NCBI RefSeq assembly: GCF_014656375.1
Contig: NZ_BNCH01000003.1
Coordinates: 124,001 to 188,000 of the forward strand
Length of the DNA: 64,000 bases
Direction: 5' to 3'
Origin: Aliiroseovarius zhejiangensis
GTDB taxonomy: Bacteria > Pseudomonadota > Alphaproteobacteria > Rhodobacterales > Rhodobacteraceae
Part shown: piece by piece, positions 27,559-37,895 of the stretch
How the letters are laid out: each line of letters begins with the position of its first letter
How positions within the stretch are numbered: position 1 is the stretch's first letter
Position numbers and translations under genes: made by a program
Notes under the pieces: model-generated
Told to the model about the DNA's origin: nothing
The model's input: the letters and a program-made list of their open reading frames with translations, nothing else
The model's database searches: none

Positions 27559-28848
27559 ATGTACCGGATGACGTATCAATGGATTGGTTCTACGGTCCTT
27601 GCGTTCATCGCTTCAATCTTGATCGGCAACTATTGGAACAACTGGCCAGTCGACCTTTCAGCACTCTATTTCGCAGCACATTTCTACCAGATCGGCGCAC
27701 ACGATTTAGTGTATGCCCCCGGCGGAGAGATGTTCTGGAAGCATGCACCAGCGGAATGGCAGGCGCTGGCAGCCGCACATGGGCGGCCCGATGCGCTTGT
27801 CCCTGCCTTCGTCTATCCACCCATTTGGGCGAAGCTACTTGGCCCTATCACGCAGCATGTTGGTTTCATAGCCTTTTCAAATATCGTACTCGTCTTGTTT
27901 GTTCTGTCGCTTGTCGCTTCAATCAGCCTGTCGTTCGCCATTGGTCGGCGCCTTGTAGCAGAGAACCACGGAAAGATGCCCTCCTTTCTCATCTGGTGTG
28001 TAATTGGTGGATACGCGGCCGGGTTTACCTCGGTCGGTGCATTGTCTCTGCAACTGCTGCAACCGCAGATCATCGTGACTTTCCTTTTGATCCTGATGCT
28101 GTTTCTTTTGTTGAGCGGCAATGACATCCTTGCAGGTGCGACTTTGGCGTTAGCCGCGGCGATCAAGCTGATGCCAGCAATGCTTGTGATCTTTCTGGTG
28201 ATGGAGAGGCGTTGGTCGGCACTCGCTGCGTTTATTGCGATCGGTATCATGCTGGGGCTCGGCTCGGTTCTGGTCGTGGGGTGGCCTTTGCACCAGGCAC
28301 TGATCGATAGACTTGCATCGCTTGACTCCGAAATCCTTGTCTCACGACTCAGTATCGGGGTTGAACTGGTGCTGTATCACCTGCACCAGCTATGGCAGGG
28401 CTCTGTGATATGGCAGATTAATCAACCAAGCATGGTTGACCAGCCTGCAGTGAATGCGTTTCTGTCCAGATTTGTTTTTGTGTTGGGCCTTTTAGGCGTG
28501 TGGTTGTTGACGCGCGTAGCACCAATAATTACGCGCATGTGGACCCGGTTTCTAGGGGTGTATCTGCTCGTGGTTGTGTCCTCGCCACTCGCCTGGCTGC
28601 ATTACCTGCTTCTGCCCATACTAATGATCCCAGCCATAATTGGCGTATGGAACAAACGATGGCTGCACGTGTTGCTGATTGTCATAGGGGCGCTTATGTC
28701 GCTGCCGGTGTTCCTGTGGTTGGTTGATGTGTTCTGGGCAGGTTATGTTCAGGTCTATCTGCACTTCGGGCTTGCCGTCGCTTTTCTACTTTTATCGTTG
28801 AGAGTGGCAACGCATCGTCCGGCGGACCTCATTCAGGGCTTGCGCTAA
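27559..28848 (+). CDS. Multi-pass membrane protein, GT87/DUF2029-like
   Basis: A 429-residue polytopic inner-membrane protein with roughly ten hydrophobic segments. It resembles the GT87 (DUF2029) family of polyprenol-linked mannosyltransferases: an early Asp-rich loop region (SALYFAAHFY and FVYPPIWAKLLGP), a central LGALSLQLLQPQ-like and AAAIKLMPAMLVIFLV segment, and a late SSPLAWLHYLLLPIL. Assignment is by overall character, so moderate. GAGGAG lies 6 bases before the ATG. Base composition is visibly more AT-rich and codon usage looser than in aspS and carB on each side, suggesting later acquisition. Confidence 0.65.
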   Translation: MYRMTYQWIGSTVLAFIASILIGNYWNNWPVDLSALYFAAHFYQIGAHDLVYAPGGEMFWKHAPAEWQALAAAHGRPDALVPAFVYPPIWAKLLGPITQHVGFIAFSNIVLVLFVLSLVASISLSFAIGRRLVAENHGKMPSFLIWCVIGGYAAGFTSVGALSLQLLQPQIIVTFLLILMLFLLLSGNDILAGATLALAAAIKLMPAMLVIFLVMERRWSALAAFIAIGIMLGLGSVLVVGWPLHQALIDRLASLDSEILVSRLSIGVELVLYHLHQLWQGSVIWQINQPSMVDQPAVNAFLSRFVFVLGLLGVWLLTRVAPIITRMWTRFLGVYLLVVVSSPLAWLHYLLLPILMIPAIIGVWNKRWLHVLLIVIGALMSLPVFLWLVDVFWAGYVQVYLHFGLAVAFLLLSLRVATHRPADLIQGLR

Positions 28849-28930
28849 ACCCCCTCATCTCTATAACCCACGACAATTTGCGCGCGGGTGAGAATCCCGA
28901 ACGTGGTCCAGTCTGCCGATGGGGGTCATC

Positions 28931-31900
28931 ATGCCGAAAAGAACCGATATCAACTCAATCATGATCATCGGGGCGGGGCCGATCATTATCGGGCAGGCGT
29001 GCGAATTTGACTATTCCGGGGCTCAGGCCTGCAAGGCGCTGCGCGAAGAAGGGTATCGGGTGATCCTGGTCAACTCGAACCCCGCAACGATCATGACCGA
29101 CCCGGACATGGCCGACGCCACCTATATCGAGCCGATCACAGCAGATGTTGTCGCCAAGATCATCGAGAAAGAGCGTCCCGACGCGCTTTTGCCCACCATG
29201 GGCGGGCAGACCGGGTTGAACACGGCGTTGAAGCTGGATGACATGGGCGTGCTGGACAAGTTCAATGTCGAGCTGATCGGCGCCAAACGCGACGCCATCG
29301 AGATGGCCGAGGACCGCAAGCTGTTCCGCGAAGCGATGGACCGGCTGGGCATCGAAAACCCCCGCGCCACCATCGCCAATACGATGGAAGAATGCATGAA
29401 GGCGCTGCCGGAAATTGGCCTGCCGGCGATCATTCGCCCCGCCTTCACCTTGGGCGGCACCGGCGGTGGCGTCGCTTATAACCGCGAAGAATACGAGCAT
29501 TACTGCCGCACCGGGCTGGATGCCTCGCCGGTCAGCCAGATCCTGATCGACGAAAGCCTGTTGGGCTGGAAAGAATACGAAATGGAGGTGGTGCGCGACA
29601 CCGCCGACAATGCGATCATCGTCTGTTCGATTGAAAATGTGGACCCGATGGGGGTGCATACCGGTGATTCAATCACTGTGGCGCCTGCGCTGACCTTGAC
29701 CGACAAGGAATACCAGCTGATGCGCACCCATTCGATCAACGTGCTGCGCGAGATTGGCGTGGAAACCGGCGGGTCGAACGTTCAATGGGCGGTAAACCCA
29801 GAAGATGGCCGCATGGTGGTGATCGAGATGAACCCGCGTGTCAGCCGCTCGTCCGCGTTGGCATCGAAGGCGACCGGCTTCCCGATTGCCAAGATCGCTG
29901 CTAAACTGGCCGTTGGCTATACGCTGGACGAGTTGGACAACGACATTACCAAGGTGACGCCCGCCTCGTTCGAGCCGACCATCGACTATGTCGTGACCAA
30001 GATCCCGCGCTTTGCATTCGAGAAATTTCCCGGCGCCAAGCCTGAACTGACCACCGCGATGAAATCGGTGGGCGAGGTCATGTCGATCGGCCGCACCATC
30101 CACGAAAGCCTGCAAAAGGCGTTGGCGTCGATGGAAACCGGGCTGACCGGCTTTGACGAGATCGACATCCCCGGTGCGCCCGATCAGGCCGCGATCATCA
30201 AGGCGATTTCCGAGCAGCGCCCAGATCGCATCCTGAAAATCGCGCAGGCGATGCGCTTTGGCATGTCGGACGCGGATATTCAGGCCTGCACCGCCTATGA
30301 TCCGTGGTTCCTGGCCCGCATCCGCGAAATCATCGACGCTGAAACCCATGTCCGTGAAAACGGCCTGCCGTCGGACGAGGCTGGTCTGCGCAAGCTCAAG
30401 ATGATGGGCTTCACCGATGCGCGGCTGGCCAAGCTGACGGGCTTCAAGGAAAGCGATGTGCGGGGCGCGCGCCGCAAGGTGGGTGTGGACGCCGTGTTCA
30501 AACGCATCGACACCTGTGCCGCCGAGTTTGAAGCGCAAACTCCCTATATGTACTCCACTTATGAAGCCCCGATGATGGGCGAGGTTGAATGCGAAGCGCG
30601 GCCCAGCGACCGCAAGAAGGTCGTCATTCTGGGCGGTGGCCCGAACCGGATCGGGCAGGGGATCGAGTTCGATTACTGCTGCTGTCACGCCTGTTTTGCT
30701 CTGACCGATGCGGGCTATGAAACCATCATGATCAACTGCAACCCGGAAACGGTCTCAACCGACTATGACACGTCGGACCGGCTGTATTTCGAACCGCTGA
30801 CGTTTGAGCATGTGATGGAGATCCTGACGAAGGAACAGGAAAACGGCACGCTGCATGGCGTGATCGTCCAATTTGGCGGTCAGACCCCCCTGAAACTTGC
30901 CAATGCGCTTGAAGCCGAAGGCATTCCGATCCTCGGCACGACCCCCGATGCGATCGACCTGGCCGAAGACCGCGAGCGGTTCCAGGCACTGGTCAACCAG
31001 TTGGGCCTGAAACAACCGAAGAACGGCATTGCCTCGACCGATGCGGAAGCTCTTGCGATTGCTGAAGATATCGGCTTCCCGCTGGTGATCCGCCCGTCCT
31101 ATGTTCTGGGTGGCCGCGCGATGGAGATCGTGCGTGATATGGCGCAACTGGAACGTTACATCGCCGAAGCCGTGGTGGTGTCGGGCGACAGCCCGGTCCT
31201 GTTGGACAGCTATCTGTCCGGCGCGGTCGAGGTTGATGTGGATGCGTTGTCCGATGGCGAAAACGTCCATGTCGCCGGCATCATGCAGCATATTGAAGAG
31301 GCCGGCGTGCACTCGGGCGACAGCGCCTGTTCGCTGCCGCCTTATTCGCTGTCTGACGATATCATTGCCGAACTGCGCCGCCAGTCGCGCGAATTGGCTT
31401 TGGCGCTGAACGTTGTGGGCCTGATGAACGTGCAGTTCGCCGTCAAGGACGACGAGATCTACTTGATCGAGGTAAACCCCCGCGCATCGCGCACCGTGCC
31501 CTTCGTCGCCAAGGCCGTCCTGTCGCCGATCGCCTCGATCGCGGCACGTGTCATGGCGGGCGAAAAGCTGGATGCCTTCGATCTGGTTGATCCCGCAATC
31601 GACAGCTTCGCCGTCAAGGAAGCCGTGCTGCCCTTTGCCCGTTTCCCCGGTGTCGACACGATCCTTGGCCCGGAAATGCGATCCACCGGCGAGGTGATGG
31701 GCGCGGACAAAAGCTTTGCCATGGCGTTTCTGAAAGCCCAGCTTGGGGCAGGCACCATGCTGCCCACTGCGGGCAACGTGTTTTTGTCGATCAAGGATGG
31801 CGACAAGAGTAAACAGTTGGTCGAAACAGCCAAGCTGTTGATAGAACAGGGTTTCAATATCCTTGCCACCCGTGGCACCGCGGCGTTCCTGTCTGAAAAC

Positions 31901-32161
31901 GGGGTCGAGACCGAAACCGTCAACAAGAACTATGAACCGGGCCGCAACATCATCGACCGGATGAAGGATGGCGAGGTTCAACTGGTTCTGAACACGACCG
32001 AGGGCACCCAGTCGGTGAATGACTCGCGGGAAATGCGCAATGTCGCGTTGATGGACAAGATCCCATACTTCACCACGCTCGCCGCCAGCCATGCCGCCGT
32101 GCGTGCGATGAAGGCCCGCACCGAGCGCGAGATCGAGGTCAGGCCGCTGCAAAGTGCGTGA
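28931..32161 (+). CDS. carB: Carbamoyl-phosphate synthase large subunit
   Basis: Makes carbamoyl phosphate for arginine and pyrimidines from bicarbonate, ATP and glutamine-derived ammonia. The 1076-residue length is standard. Two homologous ATP-grasp halves are visible ([20 protein letters not shown] at the start and [19 protein letters not shown] near residue 563) and an MGS-like allosteric domain at the C-terminus (from about 940, [17 protein letters not shown]). The ATG at 28931 ([10 protein letters not shown]) is the usual start; an ATG four codons upstream is possible. carA is not in the window. It supplies the argF reaction encoded at 37.9 kb. Confidence 0.97.
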   Translation: MPKRTDINSIMIIGAGPIIIGQACEFDYSGAQACKALREEGYRVILVNSNPATIMTDPDMADATYIEPITADVVAKIIEKERPDALLPTMGGQTGLNTALKLDDMGVLDKFNVELIGAKRDAIEMAEDRKLFREAMDRLGIENPRATIANTMEECMKALPEIGLPAIIRPAFTLGGTGGGVAYNREEYEHYCRTGLDASPVSQILIDESLLGWKEYEMEVVRDTADNAIIVCSIENVDPMGVHTGDSITVAPALTLTDKEYQLMRTHSINVLREIGVETGGSNVQWAVNPEDGRMVVIEMNPRVSRSSALASKATGFPIAKIAAKLAVGYTLDELDNDITKVTPASFEPTIDYVVTKIPRFAFEKFPGAKPELTTAMKSVGEVMSIGRTIHESLQKALASMETGLTGFDEIDIPGAPDQAAIIKAISEQRPDRILKIAQAMRFGMSDADIQACTAYDPWFLARIREIIDAETHVRENGLPSDEAGLRKLKMMGFTDARLAKLTGFKESDVRGARRKVGVDAVFKRIDTCAAEFEAQTPYMYSTYEAPMMGEVECEARPSDRKKVVILGGGPNRIGQGIEFDYCCCHACFALTDAGYETIMINCNPETVSTDYDTSDRLYFEPLTFEHVMEILTKEQENGTLHGVIVQFGGQTPLKLANALEAEGIPILGTTPDAIDLAEDRERFQALVNQLGLKQPKNGIASTDAEALAIAEDIGFPLVIRPSYVLGGRAMEIVRDMAQLERYIAEAVVVSGDSPVLLDSYLSGAVEVDVDALSDGENVHVAGIMQHIEEAGVHSGDSACSLPPYSLSDDIIAELRRQSRELALALNVVGLMNVQFAVKDDEIYLIEVNPRASRTVPFVAKAVLSPIASIAARVMAGEKLDAFDLVDPAIDSFAVKEAVLPFARFPGVDTILGPEMRSTGEVMGADKSFAMAFLKAQLGAGTMLPTAGNVFLSIKDGDKSKQLVETAKLLIEQGFNILATRGTAAFLSENGVETETVNKNYEPGRNIIDRMKDGEVQLVLNTTEGTQSVNDSREMRNVALMDKIPYFTTLAASHAAVRAMKARTEREIEVRPLQSA

Positions 32162-32174
32162 GCGGTCAAAGCCA

Positions 32175-32202
32175 GGGGCGGTAAGGAATTGCCGCCCCTT
32201 GG
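32175..32202 (+). terminator. GC-rich hairpin after carB (terminator-like)
   Basis: AGGGGCGG and CCGCCCCT form an 8-bp stem with a loop of about ten bases, 14 bases after the carB stop. The following sequence TGGTTC is not a clear T-tract, so it may be a weak terminator or an mRNA 3'-end stabiliser. Confidence 0.4.
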
Positions 32203-32245
32203 TTCAACCTGTGATATACTCGGGGAAATCCAGAAGGAGCCCCCG

Positions 32246-32542
32246 ATGAAACAGATTCTGCCCCTGATCGCCCTTGGCCTGCTGACGGCCTGCGATACCA
32301 AGACGACCACCACCCAAACCACAACCACGCTGCCCCTGTTTGGCGACGGCTACCGCGCCGATGGCGACCAATGCCGCCGCGTCGGCGAAAGCGCGGCCAC
32401 CGTCGAATATCTTGACCACACCGCCGACCTTGTGGCCTGCCCGGAAGACTACGAAGGGCTTGGCGTGTTCCAGGTGGATACCGGCGGCGTAGAGGTCGCC
32501 CGGATCGACGGCTGGGTGCTGTTTAGTGTGAGTAGGGAATAG
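32246..32542 (+). CDS. Small predicted lipoprotein
   Basis: A 98-residue protein with a lipobox (MKQILPLIALGLLTAC, lipidated Cys16). The region just after is Thr-rich (KTTTTQTTTTLPLF), a flexible spacer, followed by a compact domain with two cysteines (DQCRRV, VACPEDYEGL) likely to form a disulfide in the periplasm. AAGGAG lies 8 bases upstream of the ATG at 32246. No family recognised. Confidence 0.75.
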   Translation: MKQILPLIALGLLTACDTKTTTTQTTTTLPLFGDGYRADGDQCRRVGESAATVEYLDHTADLVACPEDYEGLGVFQVDTGGVEVARIDGWVLFSVSRE

Positions 32543-32576
32543 GCATGCTCCACGCCGCACGTGGTGTGGCATCTGT

Positions 32577-33002
32577 CTAGGTTTCGGGTGGGGCGTACAT
32601 TTCGAAGACTTCGGCACCCGTCATCATCTGGGTCTTGTCGGCGAGCGTGTAGTAATGTGGCTTGCTGTCCGTGAAGACCTGCAAGGTCAGGCTCATGTTC
32701 GTCGTGTCGTTCAACAGACCTGCTGACATCTGGTATTCGTCCGTTTCCAGGATGCGATAGAACAGGTTGGAACCGCATCTATTGCAAAAGCCACGTTCCG
32801 CCCAATCCGAGGACCGGATGGTGGTGATATTGTCAGCCCCTTTGAAATCGACGTTCTGGCATGTGATTTCAAAGAACGGACCCGAGGACCAACGCCGGCA
32901 CATCTCGCAGTGACACGCTCCGATGGAAGGATCCTTCGCCGTGGCGTGAAACGTGACCGCGCCGCACAGGCATTTTCCAGACAAGGTTACGGGATGTTCC
33001 AT
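32577..33002 (-). CDS. GFA-family (glutathione-dependent formaldehyde-activating enzyme-like) zinc protein
   Basis: A 141-residue CENP-V/GFA fold protein. The two zinc sites are visible as GKCLCGAV, ACHCEMCRR and RGFCNRCGSNLFY. GFA members bind glutathione adducts or other small molecules, but most family members have no proven function and formaldehyde activity is not implied. The ATG at 33002 (MEHPVTLSGK) follows AAGGAGA and matches the family start; an upstream in-frame ATG is unlikely. Confidence 0.85.
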   Translation of the reverse strand: MEHPVTLSGKCLCGAVTFHATAKDPSIGACHCEMCRRWSSGPFFEITCQNVDFKGADNITTIRSSDWAERGFCNRCGSNLFYRILETDEYQMSAGLLNDTTNMSLTLQVFTDSKPHYYTLADKTQMMTGAEVFEMYAPPET

Positions 33003-33083
33003 GCAGAATCTCCTTAATGGACACGAGCGCGCGTTCACTATGGATCAAACCGCTCATTGCCGCTTTGACGCGCGTCAATCAGA

Positions 33084-33350
33084 CTAGGCGTTCAGGCCGG
33101 GTGCATCCACCCTGTAGACCCCGTTGATCCGCCACTGCCCATCGACCTGCACCATATCGGCAAATTGTTCGGCGGTGCCGAAAATGGCTTGGATATTGGG
33201 GGATGCAAAGGTGAAGGCCGTGGCGATGTCGTCCGTTTCAAACGCCTCGATTTGCAGGTTGATCACGTCTTCGATCGACCGATCCTGAGCCTTTGCCGCA
33301 ACGCTGAACAGCATCGCGAGGGTAAGGGTGAACGCAAGCAGTCGCATCAT
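33084..33350 (-). CDS. DUF4864-like secreted protein, apparently shortened internally
   Basis: An 88-residue exported protein (signal peptide RLLAFTLTLAMLFSVAAKA). Residues 23-68 match the start of DUF4864 proteins, which I recall with the pattern IxAFxxDDxxTAFxFASPxIQxIFGTxxxFxxMV. Residues from QWRINGVYRVDAP match their C-terminus. The roughly 45-50 residues that normally lie between (with a GYPMVW and an LDYQM segment) are missing, while the frame stays open. This looks like an in-frame deletion, so function is uncertain. A strong GGAGGT precedes the ATG pair at 33350/33347. It follows rimO on the same strand. Confidence 0.6.
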   Translation of the reverse strand: MMRLLAFTLTLAMLFSVAAKAQDRSIEDVINLQIEAFETDDIATAFTFASPNIQAIFGTAEQFADMVQVDGQWRINGVYRVDAPGLNA

Positions 33351-33414
33351 CAGTACCTCCTCACTTACGAATGATAAGCGAAAAAGCGATGTTTGGATCG
33401 GATTTTGTAGCGTG

Positions 33415-34800
33415 TCAGGCGGTTCGCAGCCGACCCCACAAGTCGTACTCGCCCGCTTCGTCCACTTCGACGGGCACGATCTCGCCCACCGCCAGCCCCT
33501 CTGTCCCTTCATCAATGAACAGGTTTCCGTCGATCTCGGGGGCATCCGCTTTGGTGCGGCAGGTGGCGATGCCGTCTGCGTCGATGTCGTCCACGATCAC
33601 GTCCATCACCTGACCCACCTTTGCCGCCAGCTTGGCTTCTGAAATCGCTTGCGCTTTTTCCATGAACCGGTTCCAGCGGTCTTGTTTGACCTCGGCGGGG
33701 ACGTGGTCGGGCAGGTCGTTTGATCGCGCGCCGTCGACGTTTTCGTATTGGAAGCAGCCGACGCGATCCAGTTGGGCTTCGTCCATCCAGTCCAGAAGCG
33801 TCTGAAACTCCTCTTCGGTTTCGCCGGGATAGCCGACGATGAAGGTTGAACGCAGGGTGATGTCGGGGCAATCGGCGCGCCAGGCTGCAATCTCGTCCAG
33901 CGTTTTGGATGCCGCTGCCGGGCGGGCCATGCGTTTTAACGTGTCGGGGTGGGCGTGTTGGAACGGGATGTCCAGATAGGGCAGGATCAGGCCTTCGGTC
34001 ATCAACGGGATCAACTGGCGCACATGGGGATAGGGATAGACATAGTGCAACCTGATCCACGCCCCAAGCGACCCAAGGTCGCGGGCAAGGTCGGTGATAT
34101 GGGCGCGGTGGCCCCGGTCTTCGGCATGTTTGATGTCGACACCATAGGCCGACGTGTCTTGGCTGATCACCAGAAGCTCTTTCACGCCCGCCTCGACCAG
34201 CTTTTCCGCCTCGCGGATCACCGCGTGGGCCGGGCGGCTGACAAGTTTGCCGCGCATGTCGGGGATGATGCAGAACTTGCACTTGTGATTGCAGCCCTCG
34301 GAAATCTTCAGATAGCTGTAGTGGCGCGGGGTCAGTTTCACGCCCGAGGCCGGCAGCAGGTCGACAAAGGGGTCGGGGCTGGGCGGCACGGCGCCATGCA
34401 CCGCGTCCAGCACCTGTTCATATTGATGCGGGCCGGTGACGGCCAGAACGCTGGGGTGGGTGCCGCGGACATAATCCTCTTCCGCGCCCAGACAGCCGGT
34501 GACGATCACACGGCCGTTTTCGCTCAACGCCTCGCCGATGGCTTCCAGGCTTTCAGCCTTGGCTGAGTCCAGAAACCCGCAGGTGTTCACGATCACCGCG
34601 TCTGCGCCGGTGTAGTCCGGGCTGATCGCATAGCCTTCGGCGCGCAGGCGGGTCAGGATGCGTTCGCTGTCGACCAAGGCCTTGGGGCAGCCAAGGCTGA
34701 CCATGCCGATGGTGGGCTGACCATCGCGCTTTGGTTCGGAAAACCGGGCTTTCGGGGCAAGGTCAGGCCGTAAGTTGGGCGGGTTCACTGGATTTGTCAT
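33415..34800 (-). CDS. rimO: Ribosomal protein uS12 methylthiotransferase
   Basis: Radical-SAM enzyme that adds a methylthio group to Asp88/89 of ribosomal protein S12. The 461-residue sequence has the MTTase domain with [29 protein letters not shown] and TGCLGAEE, the radical-SAM cluster Cx3Cx2C in [13 protein letters not shown], and a C-terminal TRAM domain (about 390-461). The ATG at 34800 (MTNPVNPP) is chosen; an ATG three codons upstream (34809) is equally possible. Confidence 0.94.
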   Translation of the reverse strand: MTNPVNPPNLRPDLAPKARFSEPKRDGQPTIGMVSLGCPKALVDSERILTRLRAEGYAISPDYTGADAVIVNTCGFLDSAKAESLEAIGEALSENGRVIVTGCLGAEEDYVRGTHPSVLAVTGPHQYEQVLDAVHGAVPPSPDPFVDLLPASGVKLTPRHYSYLKISEGCNHKCKFCIIPDMRGKLVSRPAHAVIREAEKLVEAGVKELLVISQDTSAYGVDIKHAEDRGHRAHITDLARDLGSLGAWIRLHYVYPYPHVRQLIPLMTEGLILPYLDIPFQHAHPDTLKRMARPAAASKTLDEIAAWRADCPDITLRSTFIVGYPGETEEEFQTLLDWMDEAQLDRVGCFQYENVDGARSNDLPDHVPAEVKQDRWNRFMEKAQAISEAKLAAKVGQVMDVIVDDIDADGIATCRTKADAPEIDGNLFIDEGTEGLAVGEIVPVEVDEAGEYDLWGRLRTA

Positions 34801-34853
34801 GGCGGGCATATAGCTTGCCGTCGCCACCATGGGAAGGGGTGGTGGACCACACG

Positions 34854-34883
34854 AAAAAAGCGCGCCCGGTCCGGCGCGCTTTG
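34854..34883 (-). terminator. Rho-independent terminator of gcrA
   Basis: On the minus strand AAAGCGCGCC pairs with GGCGCGCTTT around a short loop, then TTT continues the tract. It separates gcrA from rimO. Confidence 0.8.
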
Positions 34884-34903
34884 AAATTTTTGACTGGTCC
34901 GGC

Positions 34904-35476
34904 TTACCGCTTCCGGTCACGCCGCGAGGACATCGGCTGGAACGCTACGCCAACATGGGCCTCGCAATAGGGTTTGCCTTGTTGCACGGGCAAGCCGCAG
35001 AACCAGAAATCATCCGTGGCCGGGTCGCCGATGGGCCATTTGCAAGTCCGCTCGGTCAGTTCCATCAGGTTCAGTTTCTTCGCGCCCTTTTCAACCTCGC
35101 GCACCGAGGCCAGCGCCTCGGGGCTGATTTCGTTGGCCGAGGGCTGCGGGGGCAGGGGCTGGCCCGCCGGGATGATCTGCTTGCGCGCCGGGATCGGCTT
35201 GGCTTCGGCAGCCGGTTTGGCGGCGGGCTCCGGTTCTTTCTTCGGGGTCGCTTTTTTCGGTGCGGGCTTGGGCTTGGCCGCCGCTTTCGGCGCGGCTTTG
35301 TCCTTGGCCGGGGCTTTCGACCCACCGCCGGACCGGTTCGACAATCCAAGGCGATGCACCTTGCCGATCACCGCATTTCGGGTGACGCCACCCAGTTCTT
35401 TTGCGATGACCGAGGCAGATTGCCCCTCGCCCCACATCTTTTTCAGGATTTCAACGCGCTCGTCGGTCCAGGACAT
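34904..35476 (-). CDS. gcrA: Cell-cycle regulator GcrA
   Basis: Sigma-70-associated transcription activator that responds to CcrM-methylated GANTC sites in alphaproteobacteria. The 190-residue protein starts with the diagnostic [18 protein letters not shown] and the DNA-binding [19 protein letters not shown] long Ala/Lys/Pro linker (about 53-100) follows, and the C-terminal sigma-binding part ends with [17 protein letters not shown]. It is followed by its own terminator. Slightly longer than the Caulobacter protein because of the linker. Confidence 0.95.
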   Translation of the reverse strand: MSWTDERVEILKKMWGEGQSASVIAKELGGVTRNAVIGKVHRLGLSNRSGGGSKAPAKDKAAPKAAAKPKPAPKKATPKKEPEPAAKPAAEAKPIPARKQIIPAGQPLPPQPSANEISPEALASVREVEKGAKKLNLMELTERTCKWPIGDPATDDFWFCGLPVQQGKPYCEAHVGVAFQPMSSRRDRKR

Positions 35477-35584
35477 AGTTCTTCCCGTGTTTGGGGTGGG
35501 CGCCCGATATCGACTGGGCGGCCCGTAAATTCACAAGCGGCTATTTTAGTCATAGCGCCGGGGGATACAAGCGCAGAAGCGGTT

Positions 35585-36475
35585 TCATCGGGCCTGACGA
35601 CCTTCACGCCAGATCAGAAGCACACCGCCTGCAATGATGATCGCCGCACCGGCAAGGCTGGAGGGGGCCGGGATGACCCCGAATGCGCCGAAATCATAGA
35701 GCCCCGCAAAGACCAGCGTGGCATAGGAAAAGGGCACGGCGAAACTTGCATCCGCGCGCTTCATGGCCTGAATGAAGCAGGTTTGCGCCAGCGCCATCAT
35801 GCCGCCCAATGCTGCCAGTGCAGCCCATTGTGCAGCGGTAGGAGGCGCCCAGACCCAGACCACGGCCAAAGTCGCCACCGTCAGCCCGATGCCGTTGTTG
35901 ATCCAAAGGATCTGCAGCGGCGCCTCGCGTCCGGTCAGGCTTTTGATCAGAGTGATCTCGAACCCCATGACCATTGCCGCCGCAAGCGCCAGAAGCGCGG
36001 CGGGGTGGAAGCTGCCCGCGCCGGGGCGGATCAGCACCACCGCACCGACCAGTGCGATCGCCGCCGCGATCCAGCGCCATGGCCCGACCCGCTCGCCCAG
36101 CAGCGGGATCGCCAGAAGCATTGCAAAGACCGGGTTCAGAAAGCTGATCGCTGTTGCATCGGCCAGCGGTATGAAGGCCACCGCCGCGAACATCAGCGAA
36201 ATGCCGGCCCAGCCGGACACCGATCGCGCAATGTGCAGTGGCAGGTTGCGGCTGTGCAGCATGGGGCGTTTGATCGCCACCACAAGGCTTATCGCCAGAA
36301 ACGCAAACAGAAACCGCCCGTGGCTGATCTGCAAGGGGTGCAACGGCTCGCCCAAGGTCGGGCGCCCGACCAGTTTGGCCATCAGCGTGGTGCCGGCAAT
36401 CAGCGCGGCGGCCAGCAGCATAAAGCCTGCGGCGGCCAACGGGGGGTGCGGGGCAGGGGCAAGACGCGTTTCCAT
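35585..36475 (-). CDS. EamA/DMT-superfamily membrane transporter
   Basis: A 296-residue inner-membrane protein with about ten hydrophobic segments arranged as two EamA repeats (first AGFMLLAAALIAGTTLMAK, second beginning FHPAALLALAAAMVMG). The SFLNPVFAMLLAIPLLGE and SYATLVFAGL segments are typical of drug/metabolite exporters. Substrate unknown. It is divergent from argD. Confidence 0.85.
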   Translation of the reverse strand: METRLAPAPHPPLAAAGFMLLAAALIAGTTLMAKLVGRPTLGEPLHPLQISHGRFLFAFLAISLVVAIKRPMLHSRNLPLHIARSVSGWAGISLMFAAVAFIPLADATAISFLNPVFAMLLAIPLLGERVGPWRWIAAAIALVGAVVLIRPGAGSFHPAALLALAAAMVMGFEITLIKSLTGREAPLQILWINNGIGLTVATLAVVWVWAPPTAAQWAALAALGGMMALAQTCFIQAMKRADASFAVPFSYATLVFAGLYDFGAFGVIPAPSSLAGAAIIIAGGVLLIWREGRQAR

Positions 36476-36519
36476 CCTTACCGCTTAAGGGTTTGTCCGC
36501 ACTCTGAAAAGGGTGGACA

Positions 36520-36546
36520 GGCGGGTTTCCTTCGCGTAAGCCCGCC
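36520..36546 (+). promoter_or_regulatory. Hairpin upstream of the argDF leader ORF
   Basis: GGCGGGTTT and AAGCCCGCC form a 9-bp stem (one G-T pair), ending 2 bases before the ATG of the leader ORF. Its GGCGGG arm could instead pair with CCCGCC at 36666-36671, the left arm of the terminator-like hairpin before argD, so two exclusive folds are conceivable. Confidence 0.4.
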
Positions 36547-36548
36547 CC

Positions 36549-36602
36549 ATGATCAAACGCACGCATATCGCTGACACCCGACGCCGACGCCTTCGCGCCT
36601 GA
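36549..36602 (+). CDS. Candidate arginine-rich leader peptide of argDF
   Basis: A 17-codon frame encoding MIKRTHIADTRRRRLRA, with six arginines, five of them between codons 11 and 16 (CGA CGC CGA CGC CTT CGC). It stops 60 bases before a terminator-like hairpin and 108 bases before argD, the layout of a ribosome-mediated attenuator controlled by charged tRNA-Arg. No clear ribosome site precedes the ATG, and Arg-rich frames arise by chance in GC-rich DNA. Confidence 0.35.
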   Translation: MIKRTHIADTRRRRLRA

Positions 36603-36662
36603 CGTCCCTGTTTCGTTTGATCCTGCGCCCTGACGCGCACCCGTTCCGAAAATGTTGACTCG

Positions 36663-36694
36663 AGGCCCGCCATACGGCACCCAAGGGCTTCTTT
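36663..36694 (+). promoter_or_regulatory. Terminator-like hairpin before argD (attenuator candidate)
   Basis: AGGCCC pairs with GGGCTT (one G-T pair) with an inner GCC/GGC stem, followed by CTTTTAT, 17 bases before the argD start. Together with the leader ORF it forms the attenuator hypothesis. Confidence 0.4.
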
Positions 36695-36710
36695 TATAAA
36701 GGATACCGAC

Positions 36711-37895
36711 ATGATCCCGTCGCTTCTTCCGACCTATAACCGTGTTGATCTTGCGTTCGAGCACGGTCAGGGCAGCTGGCTTGTGACCGACAGGGGAGAG
36801 CGATATCTGGACCTGGGCGCGGGAATTGCGGTGAACGCCTTGGGCCATACACACCCGGCGCTGGTCGATGTGCTGACGCGGCAGGCGCAGAAGCTCTGGC
36901 ATGTATCGAACCTCTACACCATACCCGAGCAACAGAAGCTGGCGGATATGCTGGTCGATCTGACCTTTGCCGACACTGCGTTCTTCACCAATTCGGGGAC
37001 CGAGGCTTGTGAGCTGGCGGTGAAGATGGCGCGCAAGTATTGGCATGACAAAGGCCAGCCGAACCGGACGCGCATCATCGGCTTCGATGGGTCGTTTCAT
37101 GGCCGTTCGTCCGCCGGGATCGCGGCGGCTGGGGGCGAGAAGCTGACCAAGGGGTTCGGCCCGCTTCTGCCCGGTTTCACCCATCTGCCGTTTGGCGATC
37201 TGGATGGGTTGACCAATGCGCTGTCCGAAGGTGACGTGGCGGCCGTGATCATCGAACCCGTGCAGGGCGAGGGTGGCATCCGCCCTGTGCCGGATGACGA
37301 GTTGAAAGCGATCCGCGCAGCCTGTGATCAGGCCGGCGCCCTTCTGATCTTTGACGAGGTCCAATGCGGCATGGGCCGGACGGGCAAGCTGTTTGCGCAT
37401 GAGTATTCCGGCGTCACCCCCGACATCATGATGGTCGCCAAAGGCATCGGCGGGGGGTTCCCGCTTGGCGCGGTCCTGGCGACGGAAGACGCAGCCTCAG
37501 GCATGGTTGCTGGTACGCATGGCTCGACCTATGGCGGCAACCCGCTAGCCTGTGCCATCGGGGCCAGGGTTGTCGAGATTGTATCAGACCCCGCATTTCT
37601 CGATACGGTCAGCCGCAAGGCCGGGCGTCTGCGCCAGAAGCTGGAAGGGTTGGTCGCCGCACATCCGGACGTGTTCGAGGCGGTACGCGGCTCGGGGCTG
37701 ATGCTGGGCTTGAAATGCAAGGCGCTGAACACGGATGTGCTGGCCAAATGCTATGACGCCCGGCTGTTATGCGTGCCGGCGGGCGACAACGTGCTGCGCA
37801 TCCTGCCCGCCCTGACCATCGAAGACGAAGACATTTCCGAGGCCGTCACGCGCCTTGAAACCGCTGCAAAGGCTGTGGAGGGCCAGAGCAAATGA
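36711..37895 (+). CDS. argD: Acetylornithine aminotransferase
   Basis: PLP-dependent transaminase that converts N-acetylglutamate semialdehyde to N-acetylornithine in arginine synthesis, often also used in the succinyl-DAP pathway. The 394-residue class III enzyme has the [17 protein letters not shown] motif, [17 protein letters not shown] with the PLP-ring Asp, and the Schiff-base lysine in [16 protein letters not shown]. Its stop overlaps the argF start (ATGA), so the two are translated together. AAAGGA precedes the ATG. Confidence 0.93.
   Translation: MIPSLLPTYNRVDLAFEHGQGSWLVTDRGERYLDLGAGIAVNALGHTHPALVDVLTRQAQKLWHVSNLYTIPEQQKLADMLVDLTFADTAFFTNSGTEACELAVKMARKYWHDKGQPNRTRIIGFDGSFHGRSSAGIAAAGGEKLTKGFGPLLPGFTHLPFGDLDGLTNALSEGDVAAVIIEPVQGEGGIRPVPDDELKAIRAACDQAGALLIFDEVQCGMGRTGKLFAHEYSGVTPDIMMVAKGIGGGFPLGAVLATEDAASGMVAGTHGSTYGGNPLACAIGARVVEIVSDPAFLDTVSRKAGRLRQKLEGLVAAHPDVFEAVRGSGLMLGLKCKALNTDVLAKCYDARLLCVPAGDNVLRILPALTIEDEDISEAVTRLETAAKAVEGQSK

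Noticed and set aside
30755-32152. 465-codon frame opposite carB
   Set aside because: Shadow of the carbamoyl-phosphate synthase gene.
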